From NCBI RefSeq assembly GCF_048541585.1, contig NZ_CP183304.1, forward strand, positions 160,878-224,877: DNA of 64,000 bases, written 5' to 3'. Positions 1-8,437 of the stretch are shown in pieces. Every line of letters begins with the position of its first letter. Within the stretch, counting starts at the first letter, position 1. Made by a program: the position numbers and the translations under genes. The notes beneath the pieces were generated by a model. It had not been told where the DNA came from, searched no databases, and saw nothing but the letters and a program-made list of their open reading frames with translations. The DNA is from Legionella_C sp048541585 (lineage in GTDB: Bacteria > Pseudomonadota > Gammaproteobacteria > Legionellales > Legionellaceae).

Positions 1-352
1 GATAAACATAAAGTAAATCCTGATGAACAGAATTGATGTTATATTTTTTTTTAAAATAGCGATGAATTTTACAATAAAATTTAAGCTCAGCACTAAATGT
101 AGTACTCATTGGTACAATTTTATGCCACGAAGCAGGTGGAATGATTAATTTACAATTATCATGATTAAGTCTAGTACGAGAAAGTTCCTGCCCTAAACTA
201 TTTAAGAAAACGAAGTCAATTTCACCATTTTCTAAAGACAATTCACCCCAGGTCCCTTCTTTAGTGCTGTGTTTTTCGGAAAAGAAAGCTAGCTTTTCTT
301 GATTAATCTCGATTTGTTTATAGCAAATTAAATCATTCTTTTCTGTAAGCAC
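1..352 (-). CDS. tehB: TehB-like SAM-dependent methyltransferase, N-terminal part only (runs off the left edge)
   Basis: The reverse strand reads open from a GTG at 352 to the window edge, about 117 codons. The start is supported by GGAG five bases upstream. The peptide begins MLTEKNDLICYKQ and carries EKHSTKEGTWGEL, PPASWHKIVPMS and FYCKIHRYFKKKYN. This is the order and wording of the N-terminal cupin-like domain of Haemophilus-type TehB (ICYKQ, EKHNTK.GTWGKL, PQAWHRV, FYCKKEDYFSKKYN). In TehB this small beta domain precedes a Rossmann-fold methyltransferase that methylates tellurite and similar oxyanions. The catalytic domain lies outside the window, so intactness cannot be judged. Family assignment comes from remembered motifs, not from a search. 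Confidence 0.8.
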   Translation of the reverse strand, partial: MLTEKNDLICYKQIEINQEKLAFFSEKHSTKEGTWGELSLENGEIDFVFLNSLGQELSRTRLNHDNCKLIIPPASWHKIVPMSTTFSAELKFYCKIHRYFKKKYNINSVHQDLLYVY

Positions 353-618
353 AAACTCTCCAAAAATAATTTTGCTGGATAAAGCTTAAGATTCTCTGCT
401 AGCTTAATTTAAGTTTACTATTCAATTTTTAAATTATCACACTGTAAGAAAAACTAAAACGCTTCGCTAACAAATCAATATTTTATATCTAAATAGAAGA
501 GTAACTTTTAAGTTAGATAAATCATTTTATATTTCCAATCACGTAGGGATTTATATTTTGATAAAATCATTTATCTATATGCTTTAAATTTTAATAAAAT
601 TATTTTTTATTCAGAAAA

Positions 619-1509
619 CTAAGAGCCTCCCATTGGACACATTTCCATATTATTTTCTGAATTACATAACGGAACTTCAGATAACATTTTTTTCAGTAAA
701 TTCTTTATATATTTTCTTTGCCCTGAATTATATTTACCTAAAGAAGGTAGAGAAAAATCTGTCACCTGCATAAAAGCATAGTTGTCTTTACCAAAAGTAT
801 GCGTATTTGAGCCAAAAAATTTATCTGCCCATTTAGAGGCATCGCCATGGAAACCATCAAATTCATCACAAATCTCTGGATTGCCTGCTTCTGGCGAAGA
901 AATAGAACTAAAGAGAGTTTTCAACTTATTATTGTCTATTTCCTGGCTTTGTAAAATTTCGCTATTATATAACACGAAAGCATGATTACTTTTACCATCT
1001 CTTGTCCGAATAACAATTTCTTGTACAGTTTGTCTTTCACCGGTTTGCAGTTGCCGTAATAAGCTATTTACCATAGTGGCTGCAGTTGCTTCACCACAAA
1101 AACCAGTTTCATGAATTCTACGTATTTTAGCCTCTTCTACTAATTCAGCTATATAAGTTAAATAAATTTTTAATTCTTTAAAATCTTTATGGCCTTTAAA
1201 TAAATTCTTTTCTGCCTTATCCAGCTCACGTTGTAATTGAGCTTTCTTATTAGACACGTTTGTTCTTTTCTGCATCCTGATAGGGAGCATATCTTTTAAA
1301 ACATGTTCTAGTTGTGGTGTTGGTTCCATTACTTTATTTGCAAAATGCCCATGTATATTGCAAATTGAACTATAAGAATTACTATTATCACTATTATCAC
1401 TATTATCACTATTAGAACTTTCAGAGCTCATAGCATGTGCTTTAGAATTAGGAACGCCACTATAGAGGGCAAGATTCCATATAAGTAATTTTTTCATTGC
1501 GTCTAACAT
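619..1509 (-). CDS. Hypothetical protein with possible papain-like Cys-His catalytic pair
   Basis: This 296-residue protein was not recognised as a named family. An AGGA ribosome site sits six bases before the ATG. A short hydrophobic N-terminus (KKLLIWNLALYSGV) could be a weak signal or export sequence. Residues 31-45 are a low-complexity Ser/Asp/Asn tract made by a 9-bp tandem repeat. A charged helical stretch follows at about 85-130. The most telling part is GFCGEATAA (Cys138) followed by SNHAFVLYN (His176) and several Asp residues (215-223). This Cys, then His-Ala-Phe, then Asp order recurs in papain-like or transglutaminase-like cysteine hydrolases, including bacterial effectors. A hydrolase role is inference only. 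The gene stands alone, with no operon partner. Confidence 0.6.
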   Translation of the reverse strand: MLDAMKKLLIWNLALYSGVPNSKAHAMSSESSNSDNSDNSDNSNSYSSICNIHGHFANKVMEPTPQLEHVLKDMLPIRMQKRTNVSNKKAQLQRELDKAEKNLFKGHKDFKELKIYLTYIAELVEEAKIRRIHETGFCGEATAATMVNSLLRQLQTGERQTVQEIVIRTRDGKSNHAFVLYNSEILQSQEIDNNKLKTLFSSISSPEAGNPEICDEFDGFHGDASKWADKFFGSNTHTFGKDNYAFMQVTDFSLPSLGKYNSGQRKYIKNLLKKMLSEVPLCNSENNMEMCPMGGS

Positions 1510-1798
1510 TATAATTCCTATTATATTTTAGGTGGTGTTACCTAAAATCACTAACCTAGTATTGATAAATAACTAATCAATTTTAACACTTATAATTCTT
1601 TTTGACAATTTATTTTACAACCTTTAACGGCTAAATAAGTTAGATATAAATAAAAACCATAAAATTGGACTGCTATAAGTCAGGGAAAGTCACATAAAAT
1701 TATTACTGGTTATTTTTAAAGTTGCAGTAATTTCAAGGTATTAAATATAGTTAGGCATTTAATTTTAAAAGCTAATAGCTCGCGTCAATTTAGAAACT

Positions 1799-2350
1799 GT
1801 GGTAGTTTCAATTAAAAAAATTTGGGTGAATAAATTGGTTAGTGAGCTTCAAACACACTTAAGTTATTGGTTAATACATTATGGTAGCTTTACCTTATTT
1901 GGCCTACTTGCCTTAGGTATTATTGGCTTACCCATACCGGATGAAACTTTATTGCTTTTTTCTGGCTACATGATGGCACATGGTAAACTATCTATATGGT
2001 TAACACCAATTTGCGCATTACTTGGTAGCATGTTTGGCATTACTGTTAGTTATTTAATTGGTTACTTTGGCGGCCGGCCATTGATTTTACGTTTTGGACG
2101 CTTATTTGGTATTACAGAGGAAAGACTTAACCGCGTACATCAACAGTTTGACCGTTTTGGTAAATGGTTATTATTAATTGGTTATTTTATTCCTGGCGTA
2201 CGGCATTTAATTGGAATTGTTGCGGGTATAGTTTTTTTACGCTTTTGGGAGTTTGCTCTTTTAGCTTATACGGGTGCGCTAATTTGGACTACTAGCTTTC
2301 TAGTTATTGGCTTTTTCTTCCATAATACTTTACAAGAGTTTATCTTTTAA
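1799..2350 (+). CDS. DedA family inner-membrane protein
   Basis: A 183-residue polytopic membrane protein of the DedA (SNARE-associated, VTT) family, members of which are implicated in undecaprenyl-phosphate or phospholipid flipping and in proton-motive-force-dependent envelope homeostasis. Diagnostic motifs are GLPIPDETLLLFSGYMMAHG at residues 43-62, the G-x-x-x-x-YLIGYFGGR segment near 85 and the FGKWLLLIGYFIPGVRHL block near 120 with its conserved Arg and Gly-Val-Arg-His. Four to five hydrophobic segments are visible, and the length is typical. The start is uncertain: the GTG at 1799 has no clear ribosome site, and an in-frame GTG a few codons on is an alternative that would not change the core. 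Monocistronic. Confidence 0.85.
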   Translation: MVVSIKKIWVNKLVSELQTHLSYWLIHYGSFTLFGLLALGIIGLPIPDETLLLFSGYMMAHGKLSIWLTPICALLGSMFGITVSYLIGYFGGRPLILRFGRLFGITEERLNRVHQQFDRFGKWLLLIGYFIPGVRHLIGIVAGIVFLRFWEFALLAYTGALIWTTSFLVIGFFFHNTLQEFIF

Positions 2351-2581
2351 TTTTCTAACAAGTCTTAATTTCTAAGTATCTTCTATGCCTTGTAAGAAAA
2401 ACTTAAAAAAATAGAAAATTAAAGTTAAAAAGATAAAGCTAACAGAACTATTTTTAAGCTAATAAATTGACGCTCTTAAGTAAACTACATTAAAGCTTTA
2501 AGCCGTTTTTATTCTTAAGTAGTTATACAAGTCCTATTGTTATTGATAACCTATAAGATAAAACGGCCTTTCAAAATAAAC

Positions 2582-2989
2582 TTATTTGTAAGTAATAGTG
2601 TAATTTACTTTATCTGACTGGGTACTCTCAGTAACGGTATAATCACCTTTAGGAGTAGTATTAGTATGCTTACATAATAAGTGATCATTCATTAAATTAA
2701 ATTTAATTGCGATGGTTCTGGTCGGTAAGCTAATAGTATGAAATACTATTTCTCCTTTCATTATACCAGCAGTTGAACTTTTATTAACTGTTAGTACTTG
2801 CTCAGTTCGACTATCTAATTTTTGGATGCCGTTAGGCGTTAACTTGCCACCATTTAATTTAATTGTAGTTATTAAAAGATCTTCCATTAAATTATTTTTT
2901 AATTTAATTTCAAACCCATCACAAGGATGAGCAAAGGCAATAAAAGGCACAAATGCAGCCCCTAAAATTGCTAATTTAACTTTTTTCAT
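2582..2989 (-). CDS. Small secreted or periplasmic hypothetical protein
   Basis: A 135-residue protein with a clear signal peptide (MKKVKLAILGAAFVPFIAFA, cleavage before HPCDGF), so a mature chain of about 115 residues. The mature part alternates polar and hydrophobic residues, as expected of a beta-sandwich. It has two cysteines (HPCDGF at the N-terminus and LLCKHT about 80 residues on) that could form a disulfide. It resembles the abundant short exported hypotheticals of Legionella genomes, but no family was recognised and no function is proposed. A 17-bp palindrome at 3056-3072 lies upstream of its start and might be an operator. Confidence 0.65.
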   Translation of the reverse strand: MKKVKLAILGAAFVPFIAFAHPCDGFEIKLKNNLMEDLLITTIKLNGGKLTPNGIQKLDSRTEQVLTVNKSSTAGIMKGEIVFHTISLPTRTIAIKFNLMNDHLLCKHTNTTPKGDYTVTESTQSDKVNYTITYK

Positions 2990-3469
2990 AGTAGTTTATT
3001 CCTTAAAACATTCAGTAAAGTTAAAAAATTTATTATGCAGTAGTTTTATCAGCTGTAATAAACGGTTTATTATCGTGAAAAATGTCTTTTCGTTCAATAG
3101 ACGATTTATATTTGATTGCCAACTAGAATTACGCTCTAATACCGCGCCACTCCGTTTATAGGATGCAATCAGTCCTTTTATTGAGGTAGTTTTAAAAAGA
3201 TTTATTAAAGTAAGTTTTTGATTAATACTTAGTCCATAGCTCAGTAGAATTATGAATAGCTAAAAGCTCGGTAATTTAAGCTAAACCCAAAAAATATTTA
3301 ATTGCGTAATTGCCTTAAAAGTAATAATAAACTTTCCATCGCTTATCAATAAAATTTTTTATAAATTTTTGTAAATCATACCAAAATATCAATTTATTTT
3401 ATTTTTCTGACAATTTGAATATATTTTGAACTATACTTGAGTAAAATAGGAGCTAATTAGGAGATCAAT
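2990..3469. other. 480-bp intergenic region between divergent small exported proteins
   Basis: This AT-rich stretch holds the promoters of the two divergent flanking genes. The only structured element seen is a perfect 17-bp palindrome at 3056-3072 (arms taataaac and gtttatta). The right end carries two adjacent ribosome-site-like sequences (AGGAG) just before the ATG at 3470. No convincing ORF or RNA gene was found. Confidence 0.5.
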
Positions 3470-3688
3470 ATGTCACTAAAAACACTATCCTTATTATCAG
3501 CTAGTATTTTTCTAAGTGCAGGACTCACCACAGCCAGTTATGCCAATTGGAATTGGCATACTCATCGAACTTGGACAAATTGTCATAATGGAGTTTGCCA
3601 TAGGTATATTAATAATTATTCTAAGCATTGTGTAGGGGGCGCTTGCCGCGTATATAGGACCCATTACAATTGGAATTGGCGAAGATAA
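3470..3688 (+). CDS. Secreted Trp/Cys-rich mini-protein (72 aa precursor)
   Basis: A 72-residue precursor with a good ribosome site (AGGAG) and a strong signal peptide ending ASYA at residue 25. The predicted mature peptide is about 47 residues, very basic and aromatic. It starts with NWNWHTHRTW and ends with NWNWRR. Between them are two matching modules, NCHNGVCHRY and HCVGGACRVY (Cys38/43 and Cys54/59), so two C-x4-C units each followed by a basic residue and Tyr. The pattern suggests a disulfide-stabilised hairpin with internal duplication. No family was recognised. A role as a toxin, metal binder or surface peptide is speculation. A hairpin terminator follows at 3731-3762. Confidence 0.75.
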   Translation: MSLKTLSLLSASIFLSAGLTTASYANWNWHTHRTWTNCHNGVCHRYINNYSKHCVGGACRVYRTHYNWNWRR

Positions 3689-4076
3689 TAATTTAAATAG
3701 CTTAATTTTATAATATAAGTTTACTTACAATTGGGTAATTTATCATTGGTTAAATTACCCAATAACCTTTTTTGCTTTACCCAGCCTTCTACTAGAAGTG
3801 CAATCATCATACTAGCGAAACTATTATTGTTTGTCACATTAAGTATAATGGCTAACTTAAAAAGGACACATTTCAATACACACCAGTAATGAAGTAGAGA
3901 AAGGAAATTTAAACTCCCCTTTATCTCATATATCTAGATAATTTTCTAAGTTGTCAACGTTTAAATTATAAAGTAGAGGATGGTAAACAAGCTGTTAACC
4001 TCAATTAGTAAACTTTCAAAAATGATAATAAAGATTTAACTAAACTTATGATTTAATCTTAGTTTATAAAATATTT
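3689..4076. other. 388-bp intergenic region
   Basis: Apart from the hairpin at 3731-3762, nothing beyond AT-rich non-coding sequence is visible. It separates the mini-protein gene from the converging gamma-glutamyltransferase gene. Confidence 0.4.
3731..3770 (+). terminator. Rho-independent terminator of the mini-protein gene
   Basis: An 11-bp perfect inverted repeat (ttgggtaattt and aaattacccaa) with a 10-base loop is followed within a few bases by a T-rich tract. It sits about 40 bp after the stop at 3688. Confidence 0.7.
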
Positions 4077-5663
4077 TCAAAAACCAATTGCACACCCATC
4101 TTTTCTAGGATCCGAAGCTGCAAGATAACCGTTTTTTAAACAATAAATAGCTTGTCCTCCACCATAGATGATAGTAGGACTTGGTATAATTGAATGCCCT
4201 CTACTTTGGAGCTCATTAATAACTGCAGAGTTAATGCCATGTTCAATACTAATTTCATTCTCAGGCGAAATATACCAACGCGGCGCATTTAAAATAGTTT
4301 GCGGATCTTGTAAATAATCACATAGCCTAACTATCATCTGTACATGTCCCTGCGCTTGCATATGTCCTCCCATCATTCCGAAACTCATCACAGGCCTTGT
4401 ATCTTTAAAAAGAAAGCCTGGAATAATGGTATGAAACGGGTATTTATTTCCTGCAACTTGATTAGGGTGGCCTTCTTCTAAGGTAAAACAAGCACCACGA
4501 TTTTGCATAAGTATCCCTGTTTTTGGAATAACTATACCTGAGCCAAATATTAGATAATGAGATTGTATTAAAGAAACCATCATTCCCTGTTCATCACTTA
4601 CAGATAAATAAACTGTGCCTTGTTCTTTGGGGATACCATAGTTAGGTTTTTGGGCCCGTTTTCTATTAATGGCCTGGGCTCGTTTTTTAAGGTAAGACGA
4701 AGTTAAAAAATCTTGATGATGAACTTGCATAAAATTAGGGTCAGCAATATAGTGTTTTGCATCACTAAAGGCCATCTTCATCGCCTCAATTTGCAAATGT
4801 AGACTATCAGCTGAATCGACTGGGTAATGTCTTAAATCAAAATATTGCAAAATACCCAATGCAATAAGGACAGTTAACCCTTGCGTGTTAGCCGGTAATT
4901 CATATAAATCATAGCCACGATAGCTTAAAGTTATAGGTTGAACCCAAGATGGTTGATGCTGTTGTAAGTCTTCTTTGCTTATAAATGCATTTGCTTGGCT
5001 TGCGGCATTAATAATTTTCTCAGCTATGTCACCTTGGTAAAAAGACTTACCCTTAGTTTGTGCAATCTCTTTTAAAGTAGTTGCTAAATCGGGCGCTTTA
5101 AATAACTCGCCAGCTTGAGGTGCACGTTGGTGAGGTAGAAATACGCGCGCAAACTCATAATTATTTTTAAAAGGTGCCGCAAATTGCTGCCAGTGTCTAG
5201 CAACCACTGGAGATACTAAAAATCCATTTTCAGCATAATATATTGCTTGCTCAAATAATTGCTTAAATGGTAACCGGCCAAATTTATCAGATAGCGCCAC
5301 CCAGCCGGAAACTGCACCTGGTATAGTAACCGTATCCCATCCAGCTTGAGGCATTGATTTATACTTTGCGAAACACGGAGCAGTCCAAGCTTTAGGAGAT
5401 TTGCCTGACGCATTTATACCCTGTAATTGTGTACCATCCCACACCATAGCAAATAAATCACTTCCTACACTATTCATCGTAGGTTCAACAACTGTTAAAG
5501 TTATTGCTGTTGCGATTGCTGCATCTACTGCATTGCCACCTTGCTGTAGAATTCTTAAGCCCGCTTGAGCTGCTAGCGGTTGTGAAGTTGCGATACAATT
5601 TTTTGCATAAATAGAAAGACAAGAAGAATGATAATTTAAATGTGAAGTGTTAAATTTAACCAT
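4077..5663 (-). CDS. ggt: Gamma-glutamyltransferase family protein (YwrD-like)
   Basis: A 528-residue N-terminal-nucleophile hydrolase of the gamma-glutamyltranspeptidase family, which cleaves glutathione-type gamma-glutamyl bonds after autoprocessing into two subunits. The N-terminal hallmark IATSQPLAAQAGLRILQQGG and GNAVDAAIATAI (about 24-55) is present, as are TIPGAVSGW (113-121) and the nucleophile segment EQGTVYLSVSDEQG with Thr350 as the likely processing and catalytic residue. The later blocks FGSGIVIPKTGILMQNRG, NKYPFHTIIP and the Met-Gly-Gly-His motif fit too. T-V-Y instead of the E. coli T-T-H is normal in the YwrD-like subgroup. There is no signal peptide, so a cytoplasmic enzyme is expected, unlike the periplasmic E. 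coli Ggt. Monocistronic. Confidence 0.9.
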   Translation of the reverse strand: MVKFNTSHLNYHSSCLSIYAKNCIATSQPLAAQAGLRILQQGGNAVDAAIATAITLTVVEPTMNSVGSDLFAMVWDGTQLQGINASGKSPKAWTAPCFAKYKSMPQAGWDTVTIPGAVSGWVALSDKFGRLPFKQLFEQAIYYAENGFLVSPVVARHWQQFAAPFKNNYEFARVFLPHQRAPQAGELFKAPDLATTLKEIAQTKGKSFYQGDIAEKIINAASQANAFISKEDLQQHQPSWVQPITLSYRGYDLYELPANTQGLTVLIALGILQYFDLRHYPVDSADSLHLQIEAMKMAFSDAKHYIADPNFMQVHHQDFLTSSYLKKRAQAINRKRAQKPNYGIPKEQGTVYLSVSDEQGMMVSLIQSHYLIFGSGIVIPKTGILMQNRGACFTLEEGHPNQVAGNKYPFHTIIPGFLFKDTRPVMSFGMMGGHMQAQGHVQMIVRLCDYLQDPQTILNAPRWYISPENEISIEHGINSAVINELQSRGHSIIPSPTIIYGGGQAIYCLKNGYLAASDPRKDGCAIGF

Positions 5664-5771
5664 AGTTGGTCATTTAAAATTGCAAACATATTAACTATAG
5701 CGGATGGTTTATGTTCTTACCAATCAGAGGATAGTAAAACGCTAGAAGAAAAAAATAAGAAGGACATTATT

Positions 5772-6929
5772 ATGAAGGAAATACGTTATGGAATAATAGG
5801 TGGAGGCCCGGGTTCTATGATGGGCAATGTACATCGACTTGCTGCGCAGCAAGCTAATTATCGTTTAGTATGTGGAGCTTTTAGCCGCTCTATGGAAAAA
5901 GCCACAGCACTAAAAAAAGAATTAAATCTTAATGATCTTCGTTTGTATTCAACTTGCGAAGAGATGCTAATTAAGGAGGCAAAATTACCTGAAGATAAGC
6001 GCATGCAAATTGTGTCTATTTTAACACCTAATTACCTACACTTCGCAGCAGCAAGCCAAGCTTTAAGCTTAGGTTTCCATGTCATACTTGAAAAACCAAT
6101 TACACTTACTTTAGCTGAAGCCAAAGAACTACAGTTACTTGCTCATAAATATCAAAAACAAGTCTGTGTCAATTACACTTATAGTGGTTATGCCAAAATA
6201 CAAGAAGCACGCAGCTTAATAGAGCAAGGCTTACTAGGAAAAATTCGCAAGGTTGAAATTAGCTTTCATCAAGACTGGTTATATAAAAATATAGAAAAAG
6301 AAAGTTCACAGGCCGCATGGCGAACTGATCCAACTCAGAGTGGATTAGCTGGTAGTGCAGCAGATATAGGAACTCATGCTTTTCATTTAGCAGAATATAT
6401 TACAGGATTAAAAGTACAGCAATTATGTGCATTATCAGCTAATCACGTAGAAGGACGCAAGGTAGATGACGATACTAGCACGTTAATAAAATTTAGTAAT
6501 GGTGCAACTGGAATAATTTCTGTCATGCAAATGGCTATTGGTGAAAATAATTTAAATATAACTATTTACGGCGAACGCCGTACTATAAAATGGGAGTTTG
6601 ATCAACGTAATCTTCTTAAAATTTATACACCTAAACCCTCCTCGCAACTCTTTAAGCCTGTTGAAAGTATTATGCTTAAAGATTCAGACGATATGGAATT
6701 AGATTATCAAGCTACTGCAGCCCATTATACAAATTTTGCGCAGAGTATCTATCAGTCATCTAATAACGCTTGGTATCCAAATTTAATGGATGGTTTAAGA
6801 GGAATGATTTGGATTGAATCAGTTCTAAAGAGCCAAAATTCTCAACAGTGGATAAACCTAGAAGAGGCTGAAACGAATGTCATTAGCGATGAAATAATCA
6901 ATGAGAATTCTAAGAAAATGACACTTTAG
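5772..6929 (+). CDS. Gfo/Idh/MocA family NAD(P)-dependent oxidoreductase
   Basis: A 385-residue sugar or polyol dehydrogenase-type enzyme. The N-terminal Rossmann fold starts with YGIIGGGPGSMMGNVH (residues 6-21). The family's nucleotide-proximal EKPIT motif and the following NYTYSGY segment mark the catalytic region, and the C-terminal alpha/beta domain contains DIGTHAFHLAEYITG with the expected His. AAGGACAT provides the ribosome site. Substrate cannot be told from sequence. The neighbours (Ggt, dicarboxylate symporter) give no pathway. It ends just before a strong bidirectional terminator. Confidence 0.9.
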   Translation: MKEIRYGIIGGGPGSMMGNVHRLAAQQANYRLVCGAFSRSMEKATALKKELNLNDLRLYSTCEEMLIKEAKLPEDKRMQIVSILTPNYLHFAAASQALSLGFHVILEKPITLTLAEAKELQLLAHKYQKQVCVNYTYSGYAKIQEARSLIEQGLLGKIRKVEISFHQDWLYKNIEKESSQAAWRTDPTQSGLAGSAADIGTHAFHLAEYITGLKVQQLCALSANHVEGRKVDDDTSTLIKFSNGATGIISVMQMAIGENNLNITIYGERRTIKWEFDQRNLLKIYTPKPSSQLFKPVESIMLKDSDDMELDYQATAAHYTNFAQSIYQSSNNAWYPNLMDGLRGMIWIESVLKSQNSQQWINLEEAETNVISDEIINENSKKMTL

Positions 6930-6974
6930 AAACTATTGAGCCCTCTTAACTAACTTAAGAGGGCTCAATAGTTT
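6930..6974. terminator. Bidirectional terminator between convergent genes
   Basis: A perfect 20-bp inverted repeat (6930-6949 and 6955-6974) with a five-base loop (ctaac), GC-rich in its centre (gagccctctta). A-rich and T-rich ends on either side let it act on both strands. It starts immediately after the stop at 6929 and ends eight bases before the converging stop at 6983. Confidence 0.9.
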
Positions 6975-6982
6975 ATTCTTTG

Positions 6983-8257
6983 CTAGGTGGTAAAAACAAC
7001 CTTGTCTTGGGTTTGCAACTGGTTATAATCATGCTCATTAAACTTTCCTTCCCATTTAGCAATTACAATAGTTGCTACTCCATTACCTACTAAATTAGTA
7101 ATAGAGCGTGCTATATCCATAAATCTATCCACCCCTAATAATAAAAACAATCCTTCTACAGGAATAATATGCATAGATGATAAAGTAGCAGCTAGAACAA
7201 GAAAGCCCCCTCCCGTCACCGCTGCCGCTCCTTTAGATGTTAATAACAATACTAAGATTAAAGTGAATTGTTGACTAAAGGTTAAATCAATATTGAGAGC
7301 TTGTGCGATAAACAAAGTGGCAATGGTCAAGTAAATCGAGGTACCAGCTAAGTTAAAGGTATAACCTGCAGGTAAAACTAAGCCAACTACTGTTTTACTA
7401 CAACCAATACGCTCTAATTTGTTAATCATCCGAGGCAGTACAACTTCTGAAGAGGAAGTACTCATCACAATTAACAATTCTTCCCTAATATAGCTAAAAA
7501 AACGCCAAAGATTAATTTTAAATAATTTTGCTGTTAGATTTAATATTATAAAAATAAATAAAAAACTCGTAATATATATGGCAATTAATAATTTACTTAA
7601 AACAAAAAGTGTATTAACGCCATAAGCGCCGATTGTATAGGCCATAGCACCAAAAGCACCAATTGGAGCAAGTTTCATGATGAAACCAATGATAGAAAAT
7701 AAAATTTCAGAAAGTAAATCAATAATATGAATTACCGGTTTTGCTTTATAACCAACATGTAACAGACCAAAACCTACTAATATAGCTATTAATAAAACAG
7801 ACAATAAGTTGCCTTGTGTAAAAGCACTTAATAAAGTATCAGGTATAATATTAAGCAAAAAATTAATTACATTAAAATTAGTATTTTGCGATTTATAATC
7901 TATTGTTGCTTTATTATTAAGACTAGAAACATCTATATTCATTCCGGTACCCGGATGATATAAATTAGCTACCACTAAACCAATTAATAATGATAATGTA
8001 GTGAGAAGTTCAAAATAAATAAGCGCTTTGATTCCGATACGCCCAACTTCACGAATATTGTGCATACTAGCAATACCACTTACCACGGTAGTAAAAATAA
8101 TAGGTGTGATCATCATTTTTACTAATTTAACAAAACCATCGCCTAAAGGACGCATTTGTATAGCTAGCTTTGGAAAATAATGTCCTATTAAAATCCCTAA
8201 AAAAATACTAATAATAACTTGAACATATAATTGCTTATAAAATCTAACTTTAGTCAC
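6983..8257 (-). CDS. Dicarboxylate/amino acid:cation symporter (DAACS family)
   Basis: A 424-residue symporter of the GltP/DctA family that brings in C4-dicarboxylates or glutamate/aspartate with Na+ or H+. It has about eight membrane segments, the serine-rich re-entrant loop STSSSEVVLPRMINKLE, the VLPAGYTFNLAGTSIYLT segment, the GGGFLVLAATL hairpin and a LGVDRFMDIARSITNLVGNG block that carries the conserved substrate Asp and Arg. Substrate preference between dicarboxylate and amino acid is not decidable here. Translation starts at a GTG with GGAAG upstream. Monocistronic, sharing the terminator at 6930-6974 with the facing gene. Confidence 0.9.
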   Translation of the reverse strand: MTKVRFYKQLYVQVIISIFLGILIGHYFPKLAIQMRPLGDGFVKLVKMMITPIIFTTVVSGIASMHNIREVGRIGIKALIYFELLTTLSLLIGLVVANLYHPGTGMNIDVSSLNNKATIDYKSQNTNFNVINFLLNIIPDTLLSAFTQGNLLSVLLIAILVGFGLLHVGYKAKPVIHIIDLLSEILFSIIGFIMKLAPIGAFGAMAYTIGAYGVNTLFVLSKLLIAIYITSFLFIFIILNLTAKLFKINLWRFFSYIREELLIVMSTSSSEVVLPRMINKLERIGCSKTVVGLVLPAGYTFNLAGTSIYLTIATLFIAQALNIDLTFSQQFTLILVLLLTSKGAAAVTGGGFLVLAATLSSMHIIPVEGLFLLLGVDRFMDIARSITNLVGNGVATIVIAKWEGKFNEHDYNQLQTQDKVVFTT

Positions 8258-8437
8258 TAATCACTTCCTTAGCTATACTGTAAACCTGAATATTTTTAGC
8301 TTACTGTACATTAAAGGTTTATTCAGCGCAAAATAAGTCGCCAGCGAATCAGTTCAATCTCAATCCAATTTTTACAGTAGTTTGCTATGATTAAAGTATG
8401 GTAATAGAAACTATAATAGATAATTTATAGAGAGATT

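Noticed and set aside
4077..5663. Thr-Val-Tyr in place of Thr-Thr-His at the Ggt nucleophile as an oddity
   Set aside because: Typical of the YwrD-like subgroup, so not anomalous.
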